From NCBI GenBank assembly GCA_964036315.1, contig OZ038508.1, positions 45,382,129 to 45,446,128 of the forward strand: DNA of 64,000 nt. The letters run 5' to 3'. Of this stretch, positions 11,364 through 22,975 are shown one piece after another. How positions within the stretch are numbered: position 1 is the first letter of the stretch; each line of letters begins with the position of its first letter. Source of the stretch: Acanthosepion esculentum. Its lineage: Eukaryota > Mollusca > Cephalopoda > Sepiida > Sepiidae. The notes below the pieces were generated by a model. It saw only the letters and a program-made list of their open reading frames with translations, did no database searches and had not been told where the DNA came from. A program made the position numbers and the translations under genes.

Positions 11364-11428
<65 letters not shown>
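11327..11428. repeat. (CTT)n(ATT)n compound microsatellite
   Basis: About 65 bp of CTT with one T-rich interruption runs into about 38 bp of ATT. On the minus strand it forms the 3' tail of the adjoining LINE copy. Apparent poly-Asn, poly-Lys, poly-Ile and poly-Ser frames across it are artefacts of the triplet repeat. Confidence 0.95.
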
Positions 11429-11430
<2 letters not shown>

Positions 11431-13058
11431 TTACTTTGATTTCTGGTGTGTACACATTTCTTTCCGGGTCCCGCCCAGAGACCTAAGGTTAGAAATGGCA
11501 TCATGACATTTTCCACCGACAGACACACACAAAAAGAAGAAACGTATTTTACATAGATAAAGCCCTTCGTAAGGTGTGGGCTGTACTCATGAGAACATTT
11601 TTTAATTTCTTTAAGGCATGCATTTCGAGGAATCCCTTCAATTACTCTACTGGAATCTTTTCCAACCAATCTGAGGGCTCCAACTACAACAGCGATTGTT
11701 GATGTTCCCATGTGCCACATTTTTGAGATTTCGATTTCAAGGTCCTTGTATTTTGATAGCTTTTTGAAGATCTTTAAAGATATATTGCAGTCTACAGAGA
11801 CTGCCATATCAGTAAGGAGGCTCTTGTTTCGTTTGCGGTCACCAATGACAATGTCTGAACGGTTAGCTTTGATTGTTCTGTCTGTGTGTATTGTGTAATC
11901 CCATAAAAATGTAAACGGTCCTATTTCCGCAACCGGGTCTGGGTGATGTTCATACCAAGTTGCAAATTTTCCAATTCTGATATTGGCCATCACTGTCATG
12001 CCGTGTTTTATAGTCAAGGGTTGCCAATACCGTGAAACCTGATACAAGACGATCAATTGTTTCTGGGTAATTACCACATAATGTGCATTTTGGGCTAACA
12101 CAATATTTTAGTATGTGTGCTTGATAAGTTCTAGTTAGGAAGCACTGATAATTTGCAGCAGGGACAAAAACCTTCTGTTTCAGCTTTTAACCCTGGACTA
12201 CGTAGCCACTGGGCTTTTCTTGCTTCTTTGGTACGGTCAGAGTACTGGCCACGAAACGGTTTATCTTGCCATTGTTTCTGCATGTGGCCGTTTGCATTTG
12301 TTTTTCTTTCTTTTTTATGTATTTTGCAGGTTCATTCGATGCATTGTGTTTTACTTGGATTACTGCATCCATTTGAAACTCCGTTTTGAATTTGTTGGCT
12401 TCTTTTATTACGGAATAAAGGCGATTACTACTTTCATGTTCTTTGGCACATATCTTCATCCAGTCTTCTGTGGTTTCCAGGTATCTTTGAAGGCCAATTG
12501 TTGTAGTTTTGTAGGACAAAACTAGTTGAACTAATGAGCTGATCTGGGCACATACAGACGATCAACATCAGCTTTGGGATGATGTATGCGGTAGAAGAGA
12601 GAATCTTTCTCGTTTTGCGTCCATTCGCTTAATGTCAGCTATGGTCCAATTAAGGATGTTAAAGCTGTATTGCAGCACAAGGACAGCCACGGTGCTTATG
12701 GCTGTTAATCTGTTTTTTGAGTTCTGCTCGGTATTTAGTACCAGACGCACACGCCTGTAGTACTCCTTTCTTACCTTCTCTTTCATTTGGGTATGTTGTA
12801 TACCATCTTCGCTAATTCCTAGGTACATATAGGCTTCACCTTGTTCCAGTTCCCTAATCTTTGTGACAAACTCAAAATCAGTTGAGGCTGTTTCTATAAT
12901 TCTCCCTTTCTTGAATGTTACTTTTGCATATTTATCTAATCCAAAGTCCACACCTATGTCGTCGCTGAAGTATTTTACAATATTGAGGAGGCCCTTCAAC
13001 ACATTGTCGTTTTTGGCAAAGAATTTGAGATCATCCATGTAGAGTAGGTGATTGAATA

Positions 13059-13059
<1 letters not shown>
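11428..13059 (-). pseudogene. R2/Dong-like LINE: RT palm end, zinc-knuckle and restriction-like endonuclease, 5'-truncated and frameshifted
   Basis: This is the longest LINE copy. Its 5' edge (13,059) falls exactly at the RT active site: LLYMDDLKFFAKN, with the catalytic DD pair. Then come DIGVDFGLDKYAKVTF (palm/thumb) and NWTIADIKRMD. A frameshift lies between 12,568 and 12,519. A knuckle-like CTLC followed by ETIDRLVSG comes near 12,050, in another frame. The C-terminal endonuclease region has WDYTIHTDR, ANRSDIVIGD (near 11,850), LLTDMAV and KLSKYKDLEIE, the layout of the PD-(D/E)XK-type nuclease of R2-superfamily LINEs. The expected PD is SD here. KMWHMGTSTI and VVVGALRL close the protein. 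At least two frameshifts make it dead. Both ends abut (ATT)n arrays. Confidence 0.75.

Positions 13060-13119
<60 letters not shown>
13060..13119. repeat. (ATT)n microsatellite at LINE 5'-truncation point
   Basis: About 60 bp of uninterrupted ATT. It begins within a few bases of the YMDD-encoding segment, so the LINE is cut off precisely at the array. Confidence 0.95.
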
Positions 13120-13120
<1 letters not shown>

Positions 13121-13459
13121 TGTTTAATCCTTCCTTAGTTTTTTGCACGTTTGTTACGTCCTAATGAATAATGAAGTATTTCATTTTGATCGCGGAGAAA
13201 GACGGAAAAGTCATATCAAAAACGTTGCTTGCTTACAGTGAAAGTAAGGAAGAAGTGGCAATAACATTCCGATGTGTTTAGTGAAATGAAAAACATTTTC
13301 AATTTCATGTATTTTCATTTGCTTCTCCTCATTTGTGATTGTTATTAAAATATTTTGTTAGAGTTTGTTAATCTAGGAGTTGATGCAATCGTTAACTGAA
13401 GAGTTAAGATCCCTGAGAAAATTTAAATAAGAGATTCGTGAAACATTCATGTATATGTC
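13120..13459. other. Spacer between two LINE-bearing arrays, nothing recognised
   Basis: AT-rich sequence with no convincing frame or repeat. Confidence 0.4.

Positions 13460-13530
<71 letters not shown>
13460..13530. repeat. (AAT)n(ATT)n self-complementary microsatellite
   Basis: About 39 bp of AAT switches to about 32 bp of ATT, so the two halves are reverse complements and form a hairpin. It adjoins the LINE 3' end at 13,531. Confidence 0.95.
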
Positions 13531-13808
13531 TCCTTTGATTTCTGGCGTGTACACATTTCTTTCCGGGTCCCGCCCAGAGACCTAAGGTTAGAAATGGCAT
13601 CATGACATTTTCCACTGAAAAAAATATTACATAGATAAAGCCGTTCGTAAAGTGTGGCCTGTACTGGTGAGAACAATTTTGTATTTCTTTGAGGCATGGG
13701 CTTCCAGGAATCCCTTCAATTAGTCTACTGGAATATTTTCCAAGCGATCCTAGGGCTCCAACTACAAAAGGGATTGTTGATGTTCCCATGTGCCACACTT
13801 TTGAGGAG
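13531..13808 (-). mobile_element. R2/Dong-like LINE, 3'-end fragment
   Basis: This matches the 3' part of the copy at 11,428-13,059 closely, from the TTTGATTTCTGG edge through CTAAGGTTAGAAATGGCATC and GGAATCCCTTCAAT to the codons for VWHMGTSTIPFVVGALGSLG. It is 5'-truncated at about 13,808 where GAGGAGGTTGAGGAGATGATG begins. The divergence from the longer copy is small, suggesting closely related source elements. It is non-functional because only about 90 codons remain. Confidence 0.75.
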
Positions 13809-13819
13809 GAGGTTGAGGA

Positions 13820-13855
<36 letters not shown>

Positions 13856-13865
13856 ACTGGTGATG

Positions 13866-13902
<37 letters not shown>
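13809..13902. repeat. (GAT)n and (ATT)n microsatellites
   Basis: A GAGGAG-type tract leads into (GAT)n at about 13,819-13,855, a short spacer and (ATT)n at about 13,866-13,902. It flanks the truncated LINE end on one side and the LTR-like sequence on the other. Confidence 0.9.
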
Positions 13903-13903
<1 letters not shown>

Positions 13904-13905
<2 letters not shown>

Positions 13906-14275
13906 GGGAACTTACCCATAATAGTAATGGACTATCCCGTACCTCATAAATACTGCGCCTCAAGAGGAAGCAGCAGTGATAGACCCAGAGTCAGTCAGAG
14001 TGAGTGAGTGAGTGAGTGAGTGAGTGAGTGAGTGAGTGAGTCACAGACAGAGTCGGCTGGACGATTACTGTAAGACATTGGAATAGTGATACTGGTCGAG
14101 ACAACATAGTTCTCTCTAACCTAACCTGATTGTTCTTACTCACACTCTCTACTTCTTTTGTACATATTCTGTTTGTAATATATCTGTGTTATTCCATACC
14201 TGTGTTCGAGTTATTCTTCATTGGTCCTACCTTGAACCGTCACCGAGGTACAAGGAACCTGGACCAGAACATATT
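13904..14275 (+). mobile_element. LTR-like sequence, second copy
   Basis: This aligns by eye with 9,792-10,368: GGGAACTTACCC, CTCATAAATACTGCGCCTCA (TATA-like), GTCGAGACAA, CTGTTTGTAATATATCTGTG, TGTGTTCGAG and CATTGGTCCTACCTTG. It lacks the GC-richer module and instead carries a GAGT microsatellite. No coding domains adjoin it. It is inferred to be a solo LTR. Confidence 0.45.
13997..14041. repeat. (GAGT)n microsatellite
   Basis: About 11 consecutive GAGT units inside the LTR-like sequence. Confidence 0.95.
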
Positions 14276-15734
14276 ATTATTATTATTCTATAGTACAGTG
14301 AATGATGTTCAATCTCCTAACAAATGAAGACGGGTCTTGGAGAAATACTGATTGCCGGATTGAGAATGTGAACAACGGAGCTATTTTCAGAACCTTACAC
14401 TCAAAATAAGAAAAGGCCGTTTGAAATTTTGGGGGACATTATAAGAAAAGAGGGCTTGGAGAATTTAACACTTACAAGATATGTTGAATATAATTAATGC
14501 ATAATAGGAAAGCAGCGACAAGGTACTTAATAAATAAATTGATAGATAATTGACTAACGGGGGACAAAAGAGGATAGTAAAGTCTTCAAAATTACTTAAA
14601 TCAATAATATTTGGCTGCTCGTTTCGGATTATTCCGAGTCAATCCCTATTTCAGTCGCATGATCAGGCACATGAATATTTGTCCAAAGCACAGACAATAC
14701 GTGTGGTTTATACTGCAGCTATATTGAGCGAAACTTAATTAGACTTTTTTATGACAGAAATCTGATGTGATCAAATATTTGAACAAGACCAATATGAACA
14801 AAGCTTCGAACATGATACCATTTGATTTTCTAGCACAACCATCGCTGACGGATTCTGCCAACCGGAATTCTTTCTCAAGCCTTGGGCCAACACGAGCCAT
14901 GATTTTCATTAAAAAAAAAAGAAAGAAAAAATTTTTCCAAAGATGCCGGACGCTGAAATCGTCTCCCCACACTCGATAACATCGTCATACTCCTGACAAA
15001 TCGACCCTGGTGAGATTCGAACAATGTTATAATGGTTATAAAGGGACCGTTCGAATCTCTATGCCACATTCCACTACTTAGAGCAATAAATGACAGGCAA
15101 ATGAGGAGAGCCATCACCACACATGCCCTGAAAAAGAATAGGTATATAAAAGAAGACTATCTTTCGAAGAAATCTCATCTTAGGCTGATGACCTCGAGGA
15201 TTCAAGCCTTTAGAAAGGTATGTTTCGTGTTTTTCAACGAGTGCTTTTCTCATATCTCTAGTGACATCTCTAGCTATATTGTCTTTTTATCTAGTCATAA
15301 TCCTTATTTACTATACACTCTTACCAACAGTAATCTTAACACAATCGGTAACAAAATATGGTAATTTGCGTCAGGCGTGGCGTACTGAGCTGAGTTGATC
15401 TTCACTGTGCACTCAAGACATAAGCTGATATTAACTAATTTAACAAGGCTTGGTATGTCGATCCAACTTAATACCTGTGAACAGTTACGCTAGTTCACTA
15501 TTTAAGCGCAATAATGACTTTATTACATTGTTTTGCCTTTTCAAAATGAGACCTTTGTTTTTATTTTGTACACCGCATATTACATTGTCAAATATCAGCT
15601 TTCCTGCGATTGTGAGGAATGTACATTCTTCTCCCATTTTAGCTGATACATGTCAGTGGTTTATAAGGTTGGGGCGGAGGAGGATAGGGCGTTTGAAATA
15701 TAATATAATATACTGAAATTTTCGACTTTGGACA
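14276..15734. other. Intergenic, several unassigned open frames
   Basis: Frames of 60-110 codons occur on both strands (for example 15,032-15,364 plus and 14,739-14,972 minus) without recognisable motifs. GAGATTCGAAC near 15,013 and CCGTTCGAATCTC near 15,045 are B-box-like words facing opposite ways, possibly relic tRNA-derived repeats. The block at about 14,610-14,665 (GCTCGTTTCGGATTATTCCG region) has the look of a repeat tail, but no second copy is present. Confidence 0.35.
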
Positions 15735-16185
15735 AGAAACTTACGCAATTATAAGCATACCATTCGTTGATGCATTTGATATTGCTGTCATATAGGATCT
15801 CGTTCGTCTGCTATGCATTTGGAGATTCTTGATATAATACGAAGAAGAATCTGCAATGTTATCGGTCCTGACCTGGCATCTCGGTTTCAGTCACATTCTC
15901 ACCGACGTAACGTAGCTTCGCCGTGTCTTTTCTATAAATATTTTCGTGGAAATATTTATGATGCTCTTTCATCTTTGGTACATAAACTTTATGAATTTAA
16001 GCATAATATTAGATTGGCAATAAGGTTTCCTCATATTAAAGTTCAAATGGATAGATGTAACTGTATGCTGTATGCTAACAGTTTCTTCTCTTGAACTGAT
16101 CATATGTGTAACTTTCCGCCGACTTCTTGCTTTCCAGGCAACTTTGATCTTCAAAAATGTAAAAGTAATGCCGATCGCTATCTTC
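15735..16185 (+). pseudogene. CR1/jockey-like LINE reverse transcriptase, C-terminal segment
   Basis: The plus-strand translation gives RRICNVIGPDLASRFQSHSH (about 15,840-15,900), then RRNVASPCLFYKYFRGN, ALSSLVHKL and SFFS, followed after a stop by NFPPTSCFPGNFDLQKCKS. This is the well-known post-thumb region of CR1/L2/jockey-like RTs (RV...LSHRR.VASL.L.Y.Y), ending at the LWNSLP..CFP tail. Frames shift at about 15,810 and a stop separates the last block. The 5' part, including the catalytic motifs, is missing. Confidence 0.7.
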
Positions 16186-16569
16186 TGTCTTCTTTATTTT
16201 TCTCGTTTTATTGTTCTCTCTATTTAATAATATTTTCTTTTTCTCATATTTTCTTGTAATTAGTAGCCGCTTGCCTCTCAGTAGATTTATTGCTGTACTG
16301 AAGTGTTTTCTTGGTCTATCTTTCCTCCAACTTTTAAAGTGATGACGTGGTCGCACTGTGTTAAATCCAACCCGTGTCCAGTTGAGGCCACAGCTACACT
16401 AGCTCTTTACTTATCAGCTCTTTCATGCGCCAACCTGCCTAGTCCATTCTTGAATAATAGGAGGTTGAAACTGTACTGCTGTCTTTTATATACAGACATT
16501 TCCACATAAAGATCTTCTGATTCTATAATTGTACATCAATTATTTTTAATGCCCCCCCTAAGATTGCAT
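16186..16569. other. Interval between two LINE tails, nothing recognised
   Basis: It contains a 68-codon plus frame (16,303-16,509) of unknown nature and a C-rich run near 16,552. Confidence 0.35.
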
Positions 16570-17220
16570 CTCATTTCGCCTGCTTGGGCTCAGATCTACT
16601 GATATGAATTGGAGTGATTACATTGTATCAATTGCTCGGTCTGCTGCTAGGAAAATCGGTTAACCGTGTCGTTCCAGAATGTTTTTTCTCGTCGGAATCA
16701 ATCTTGCACATTTATAGTAGACCATTGATCGGTGCATCGAATATTATTGCCAGATCTTGTCTGGTGCTCTGAATATATAACAAGAGAAAATCCAAAGTAT
16801 CTGTAATATAAATGATCCTGATCTGACATCTCGACTAAAGTCACTTTCCCACCGCTGTGACTTGGCTTCCATCTGTCTTATATTTCCTTTTTGTTCTGAT
16901 GATTTTTCCTCCTTGGTGACACGACTGTAGGAATCTAAGCGTAATACTAGACTTTTAACGAGGTCTCACCTTCTTAAGATTGAACAGGCTAGACGAATCC
17001 GTACGTTCTATTCTGGTAGGTCCTTTTCATGCACTTCTCTTCCTGTCTCTTGCTTCCCTACCACATACAAATGCCAAAATGCATTGCCATTTTCTCTATT
17101 CTTGAATACAGTTCTTTTATCGTCCTTTCTCCCCACTAAAGTCGACACATACACTTTAACTCTCGATAGCCCCACGGCATCTTAATGGCATTGCCGCCTT
17201 GCTTGGAGTGAAAGGATTAA
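16570..17220 (+). pseudogene. CR1/jockey-like LINE reverse transcriptase, C-terminal segment, second copy
   Basis: Reading through stops and shifts, the plus strand gives WSDYIVSIARSAARKIG (about 16,610), a TIDRCIEYY block, then NDPDLTSRLKSLSHRCDLAS (about 16,810-16,870), FSSLVTRL, a stop, ESKRNTRLLTRSH and SCFPTTYKCQ (about 17,045). It is the same region as 15,735-16,185 but more decayed, with several stops, so the two are independent old insertions in the same orientation. The sequence after 17,160 (CTTAATGGCATTGCCGCCTT) may be its 3' untranslated end. Confidence 0.7.
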
Positions 17221-17532
17221 AAATTAAATCAAAATAATGATTATTGTTAACATCTTATTATTCAATCCTCATCTGTAGTAATCTGTGAGAAAAGATGCAA
17301 AATTCTTTACCCACCAACAAAGAAAAGCGAATGACAGGAAAAATCACTTTATTCCATGAGTAATCTCTTTCCACAATGTCATGGAGAGTAAGCCTCCAAT
17401 GAATCACTAATTGTGAACGGCAGGAGAGAGAGAGAAGATATCGCCGACAGCAAATTGGAAAAATATAGAAGATTTTCATATTTTGAAATCTGTTCTCGTT
17501 CGATCCGCGGAGTAGGTCGATATATATACCAC

Positions 17533-17582
<50 letters not shown>

Positions 17583-18726
17583 GCACCTATTCTTATCTTC
17601 TTCTTCCCAAACCCTAACCAGAATTGACTGTGAAAAGTTCTCTCGAAATGTTAGATATGCGAACGTTTCTATATGAAATAAAATAAAACGTGTCAAATCA
17701 AAATAAACTGAACTGAATTTGAAGGGAGATAAACTTCACTAATTGGTGCCGCTCATTAATTTCATTAAAAAAAGATCGCGACAATAATTTTGAAGTGATA
17801 GTTCTCACGTTGGAATAAAGTGAAGATTTCAAGTATTTTAGAACTTCTTAAGCATATTATTATTTCTTTTCAGAGTCTATACAGACGGAACGCCTATATT
17901 GGATAGAGTCTAATGGGAGAGATTTAATTGGAAATCAATTTGGAGTATGAAAAAAAAAGAAAGAAATCTCGAGTCTGCATCAGGTTGCTAAATACGTGAC
18001 AAATTCGGATTTTTAGTATTTTAATCATAAACAATTACATACGGACCAATTGAAACTTACCAGTATGAATAAAGACAAACCAGTCAATATTGAATATAAA
18101 ACAAGACAACCTCTTATCAAGTAGCATTAAATAATTAAACAATGCCTTTACTTTCACAGTGAATTTGAATTTTATCTACGGTTGGTTGCGTTCATAATTC
18201 AACAAAAGTAGTGAAGTATTCATTGAACACGCTTCATTGTCTTATGACAAATGGAGGTACCATTTTTGGGGGGTACCATTCCAAGAATGATGATAGGCGT
18301 ACAGGTTAATCGCTCAGTTACCTGAGAGTCTGATCTACAATAGTTGCTCCTTTTTAATGGCCTTCTGCTTGTTAGTAACTATTTGTTAATCGACGCTTGA
18401 TAATGTCATAATAAATCTCCATATAAATGTAAACGCTGGTCTCTTCATTTCTCTCTCCTGAAAGTAAGAAGTCGTTTATCTAAACAACCCCCCCCACACA
18501 CAGCGACACACACGAGCGAAAGGCGTAAAAGTGACGGATTCCTCGTTTTCCAGAGTAAATCCGGCCTCAACTTTAGCAAAAAATTTTGATCCCAATTTAA
18601 GTGTTCGTAGCAGTTACAGTACGTGCGTGTATACGCGCGCACACACATATAAACATACAAAAACACATTTCTACTCCCACACTATGTTCGGTATTGAGCC
18701 ATCTTCCATGTGAAATATCACAATCT
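17221..18726. other. Intergenic with a (TA)n run at about 17,537-17,581
   Basis: No gene is recognised. The (TA)n tract at 17,537-17,581 is interrupted by one ACATA step. Other short frames are TA-repeat or chance products. A short repeated GGTACCATT lies at about 18,256 and 18,282. Confidence 0.5.
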
Positions 18727-18727
18727 A

Positions 18728-18795
<68 letters not shown>
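18727..18795. repeat. (TA)n microsatellite
   Basis: About 68 bp of uninterrupted TA. Confidence 0.95.
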
Positions 18796-18797
<2 letters not shown>

Positions 18798-18851
18798 CTT
18801 CAAAGTTTTAATTGCAAACTCAAACGCTGTCACCTATCTCCTTTAATTCTG

Positions 18852-19205
18852 TTGCCCTTTCTCCTCAGAAAACATTTCTGGGTGTACTTCGCTATCATTA
18901 ACCCTTTGCAACCTACTGGCTTCTTCCCCGTGCCTAAGGTTAAAATGATTAAAACAATGACCTACCCGCCAAAAAAAAAAATCAACTCTTTCCTGGAATT
19001 AAGATTAAATCTATTCGGTAAATATGGTAGAATTATATTGTTTCTTGTATTCATGGCGTTTACATCTATCCTGTATCTACCTCTGAATTATTTCAATGTG
19101 TTGCATTCTCCTTCGAATTTTGCATATTTCTCTTCCATATTTGTCATTTTTTTTGGTTTCTGGAACATCATTCGATGGCTGATTTCCTTCCTAATCAATC
19201 TTTGA
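18852..19205 (+). other. Unassigned 117-codon open frame, hydrophobic
   Basis: The plus-strand frame has two strongly hydrophobic stretches (IILFLVFMAFTSILYLPL at about residues 60-78 and FSSIFVIFFGFWNIIRWLIS near the end). It matches no family I recognise. T-rich DNA produces hydrophobic frames by chance, no upstream promoter is evident, and the flanks are microsatellites. I consider it probably not a gene, but it is the longest frame between 17 and 19 kb that is not a triplet-repeat product. Confidence 0.12.
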
Positions 19206-19269
19206 CGGAGCCATATTGATCCTGTTTTTTTTTTCATTTCTCTTTTATTTATTGTCCTGCGTATTTGAT

Positions 19270-19375
19270 GCTCCTCTTCTTCTTCTTCCTCTTCTTCTTC
19301 TTCTTCTCTGATTCTATATCTTCTTCCACTTCTTCCTACTCCTCCTCTTCTTCTTCATTGTTTTTATTTTCTTTG
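19270..19375. repeat. Degenerate (CTT)n tract
   Basis: A pyrimidine-rich tract dominated by CTT with interruptions. On the minus strand it is the 3' tail of the adjacent LINE remnant. Confidence 0.85.
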
Positions 19376-19451
19376 AGTTCCGACGTGTACACATTTCTTT
19401 CCAGATCCCGCTCATCTCAGGTTAGAAATGGCTTCATAGTACTTTCCACTG

Positions 19452-19455
<4 letters not shown>
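19376..19455 (-). mobile_element. R2/Dong-like LINE, 3'-terminal remnant at the edge of the minisatellite
   Basis: About 80 bp shares CGTGTACACATTTCTTTCC, AGGTTAGAAATGGC and TTTCCACTGACA with the other 3' ends in the window. It is cut at a (TA)n array. Beyond it lie (ATT)n and then the 36-bp array, so this is the last recognisable mobile element before the array. Confidence 0.65.
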
Positions 19456-19525
<70 letters not shown>

Positions 19526-19529
19526 CAGT
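19448..19529. repeat. (TA)n hairpin with unique inverted flanks
   Basis: ACTGACAATAT on the left is the exact reverse complement of ATATTGTCAGT on the right, enclosing about 60 bp of TA, so the whole 82 bp is one perfect palindrome. Confidence 0.9.
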
Positions 19530-19557
19530 CTTATTCTTATTCTTCTCCGTATATTCC

Positions 19558-19566
19558 TTATTATTA

Positions 19567-19640
<74 letters not shown>
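19558..19640. repeat. (ATT)n microsatellite leading into the array
   Basis: ATT units with one CATT and one AATATT interruption. They grade through a CTTTTTCTTCTCATCATTC tract into the first 36-bp monomer at 19,669. Confidence 0.9.
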
Positions 19641-19641
<1 letters not shown>

Positions 19642-19668
19642 CTCTTTTTCTTCTCATCATTCTCATTC

Positions 19669-22600
19669 TAGTAATTCTTATTCTTGATCTTGTAATACTT
19701 TTTCTTGTAATTCTTCTTCTTGATCTTGTAATTCTTTTCTTGTAATTCTTATTCTTGATCTTGTAATTCTTTTTCTTGTAATTTTTATTCTTGATCTTGC
19801 AATACTTTTTCTTGTAATTCTTATTATTGATATTGTAATACTTTTTCTTGTACTTCTTATTATTGATCTTGTAATACTTTTTCTTGTAATTCTTATTCTT
19901 GATCTTGTAATAATTTTTCTTGCAATTCTTATTCTTGATCTTGTAATACTTTTTCTTTTAATTCTTATTCTTGATTTTGTAATACTTTTTCTTGTAATTC
20001 TTCTTCTTGATCTTGTAATACTTTTTCTGGTAATTCTTATTCTTGATCTTGTAATACTTTTTCTTGTAATTCTTATTCTTGATGTTGTAATACTTTTTCT
20101 TGTAATTCTTATTCTTGATCTTGTAATACTTTTTCTTGTACTTCTTATTATTGATCTTGTAATACTTTTCTTGTAATTCTTATTTTTGATCTTGTAATAC
20201 TTTTTCTTGTAATTATTATTCTTGATCTTGTAATACTTTTTCTTGTAATTTATATTCTTGATCTTGTAATACTTTTTCTTGTAATTCTTTTTCTTGATCT
20301 TGTAATACTTTTTCTTGTAATTCTTATTCTTGATCTTGTAATACTTTTTCTTGTAATTCTTATTCTTGATCTTGTAATACTTTTTCTTGTACTTCTTATT
20401 ATTGATCTTGTAATACTTTTTCTTGTAATTCTTATTCTTGATCTTGTAATACTTTTTCTTGTAATTCTTATTCTTGATCTTGTAATACTTTTTCTTGTAA
20501 TTCTTATTCTTGATCTTGTAATACATTTTCTTGTAATTCTTCTTGAACTTGTAATACTTTTTCTTGTAATTCTTATTCTTGATCTTGTAATACTTTTTCT
20601 TGTAATTCTTATTCTTGATCTTGTAATACTTTTTCTTGTAATTCTTATTTTTGATCTTGTAATACTTTTTTGTAATTCTTATTCTTGATCTTGTAATACT
20701 TTTTCTTGAAATTCTTATTCTTGATCTTGTAATACTTTTTCTTGTAATTCTTATTCTTGATCTTGTAATACTTTTTCATGTAATTCTTATTCTTGATCTT
20801 GTAATACTTTTTCTTGTAATTCTTCTTCTCGATCTTGTAATACTTTTTCTTGTAATTCTTATTCTTGATCTTGTAATACTTTTTCTTGTAATTCTTATTC
20901 TTGATCTTGTAATACTTTTTCTTGTACTTATTATTCTTGATCTTGTAATACTTTTTCTTGAACTTCTTATTATTGATCTCGTAATACTTTTTTTTGTAAT
21001 TCTTATTCTTGATCTTGTAATACTTTTTCTTGTAATTCTTCTTCTTGATCTTGTAATACTTTTTCTTGTAATTCTTCTTCTTGATCTTGTAATACTTTTT
21101 CTTGTAATTCTTATTCTTGATCTTGTAATACTTTTTCTTGTAATTCTTCTTCTTGATCTTGTAATACTTTTTCTTGTAATTCTTATTCTTGATCTTGTAA
21201 TACTTTTTCTTGTAATTCTTATTCTTGATCTTGTAATACTTTTTCTTGTACTTCTTTTTATTGATCTTGTAATACATTTTTTTAATTCTTATTCTTGATC
21301 TTGTAATACTTTTTCTAGCAATTCTTATTCTTGATCTTGTAATACTTTTTCTTGTAATTCTTATTCTTGATCTTGTAATACTTTTTCTTGTAATTCTTAT
21401 TCTTGATCTTGTAATACTTTTTCTTGTAATTCTTTTTATTGATCTTGTAATACTTTTTCTTTTAATTCTTATTCTTGATCTTGTAATACTTTTTCTAGCA
21501 ATTCTTATTCTTGATCTTGTAATACTTTTTCTAGTAATTCTTATTCTTGATCTTGTAATACTTTTTCTTGTAATTCTTATTCTTGATCTTGTAATACTTT
21601 TTTGTAATTCTTATTCTTGATCTTGTAATAATTTTTCTTGTAATTCTTCTTCTTGATCTTGTAATACTTTTTCTTGTAATTCTTATTCTTGATCTTGTAA
21701 TACTTTTTCTTGTAATTCTTATTCTTGATGTTGTAATACTTTTTCTTGTACTTCTTATTATTGATCTTGTAATACTTTTCTTGTAATTCTTATTCTTGAT
21801 CTTGTAATACTTTTTCTTGTAATTTTTATTCTTGATCTTGTAATACTTTTTCTTGTAATTCTTATTCTTGATCTTGTAATACTTTTTCTTGGACTTCTTA
21901 ATATTGATCTTGTAATACTTTTTCTTGAAATTCTTATTCTTGATCTTGTAATACTTTTTCTTGTAATTCTTATTCTTGATCTTGTAATACTTTTTCTTGT
22001 AATTCTTATTCTTGATCTTGTAATACTTTTTAGTAAATCTTATTCTTGATCTTGTAATACTTTTCTTGTAATTCTTATTCTGGATCTTGTAATACTTTTT
22101 CTTGTAATTCTTGTTCTTGATCTTGTAATACTTTTTCTTGTACTTCTTATTATTGATCTTGTAATACTTTTTCTTGTAATTCTTATTCTTGATCTTGTAA
22201 TACTTTTTCTTGTAATTCTTATTCTTGATCTTGGAATACTTTTTCTTGTACTTCTTATTATTGATCTTGTAATACTTTTCTGGTAATTCTTATTCTTGAT
22301 CTTGTAATACTTTTTCTTGTAATTCTTATTCTTGATCTTGTAATAATTTTTCTTATAATTCTTATTCTTGATCTTGTAATACTTTTTCTTGTAATTCTTA
22401 TACTTGATCTTGTAATACTTTTTTGTAATTCTTATTCTTGATCTTGTAATACTTTTTCTTGTACTTCTTATTATTGATCTTTTAATACTTTTTCTTGTAC
22501 TTCATATTATTGATCTTGTAATACTTTTTTTTGTAATTCTTATTCTTGATCTTGTAATACTTTTTCTTGTAATTCTTATTCTTGATCTTGTAATACTTTT

Positions 22601-22975
22601 TCTTGTAATTCTTATTCTTGATCTTGGAATACTTTTTCTTGTACTTCTTATTATTGATCTTGTAATACTTTTCTTGTAATCCTTATTCTTGACCTTGTAA
22701 TACTTTTTCTTGTAATTCTCATTCTTGATCTTGTAATACTTTTTCTTGTAATTCTTATTATTGATCTTGTAATACTTTTTCTTGTAATTCTTATTCTTGA
22801 TCTTGTAATACTTTTTCTTGTACTTATTATTCTTGATCTTTTAATACTTTTTCTTGTACTTCTTATTATTGATCTTGTAATACTTTTTTTTGTAATTCTT
22901 ATTCTTGATCTTGTAATACTTTTTCTTTTAATTCTTCTTCTTGATCTTGTAATACTTTTTCTTGTAATTCTTCTT
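19669..22975. repeat. Array zone 1: heterogeneous CTTGTAA monomers
   Basis: Monomers are mostly the CTTGTAA type with many substitutions (TTATTATTG, TTCTTCTTG, TACTTCTTA variants) and small deletions that shift the phase. Only an isolated CATG monomer occurs (about 20,776). This zone is the most diverged, as expected for the older edge of a tandem array. Confidence 0.85.

Noticed and set aside
11262..11455. Poly-Asn, poly-Lys, poly-Ile and poly-Ser frames at 11.3-11.5, 13.4-13.9 and 19.3-19.7 kb
   Set aside because: They are translations of CTT, ATT and GAT microsatellites.
13997..14041. (GAGT)n as a telomere-like or regulatory array
   Set aside because: It is a short tetranucleotide microsatellite within an LTR-like sequence, and the copy at 9.8 kb lacks it.
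18852..19205. Membrane protein gene
   Set aside because: The hydrophobicity is expected from T-rich DNA, there is no recognisable family and both sides are microsatellite or LINE remnant.
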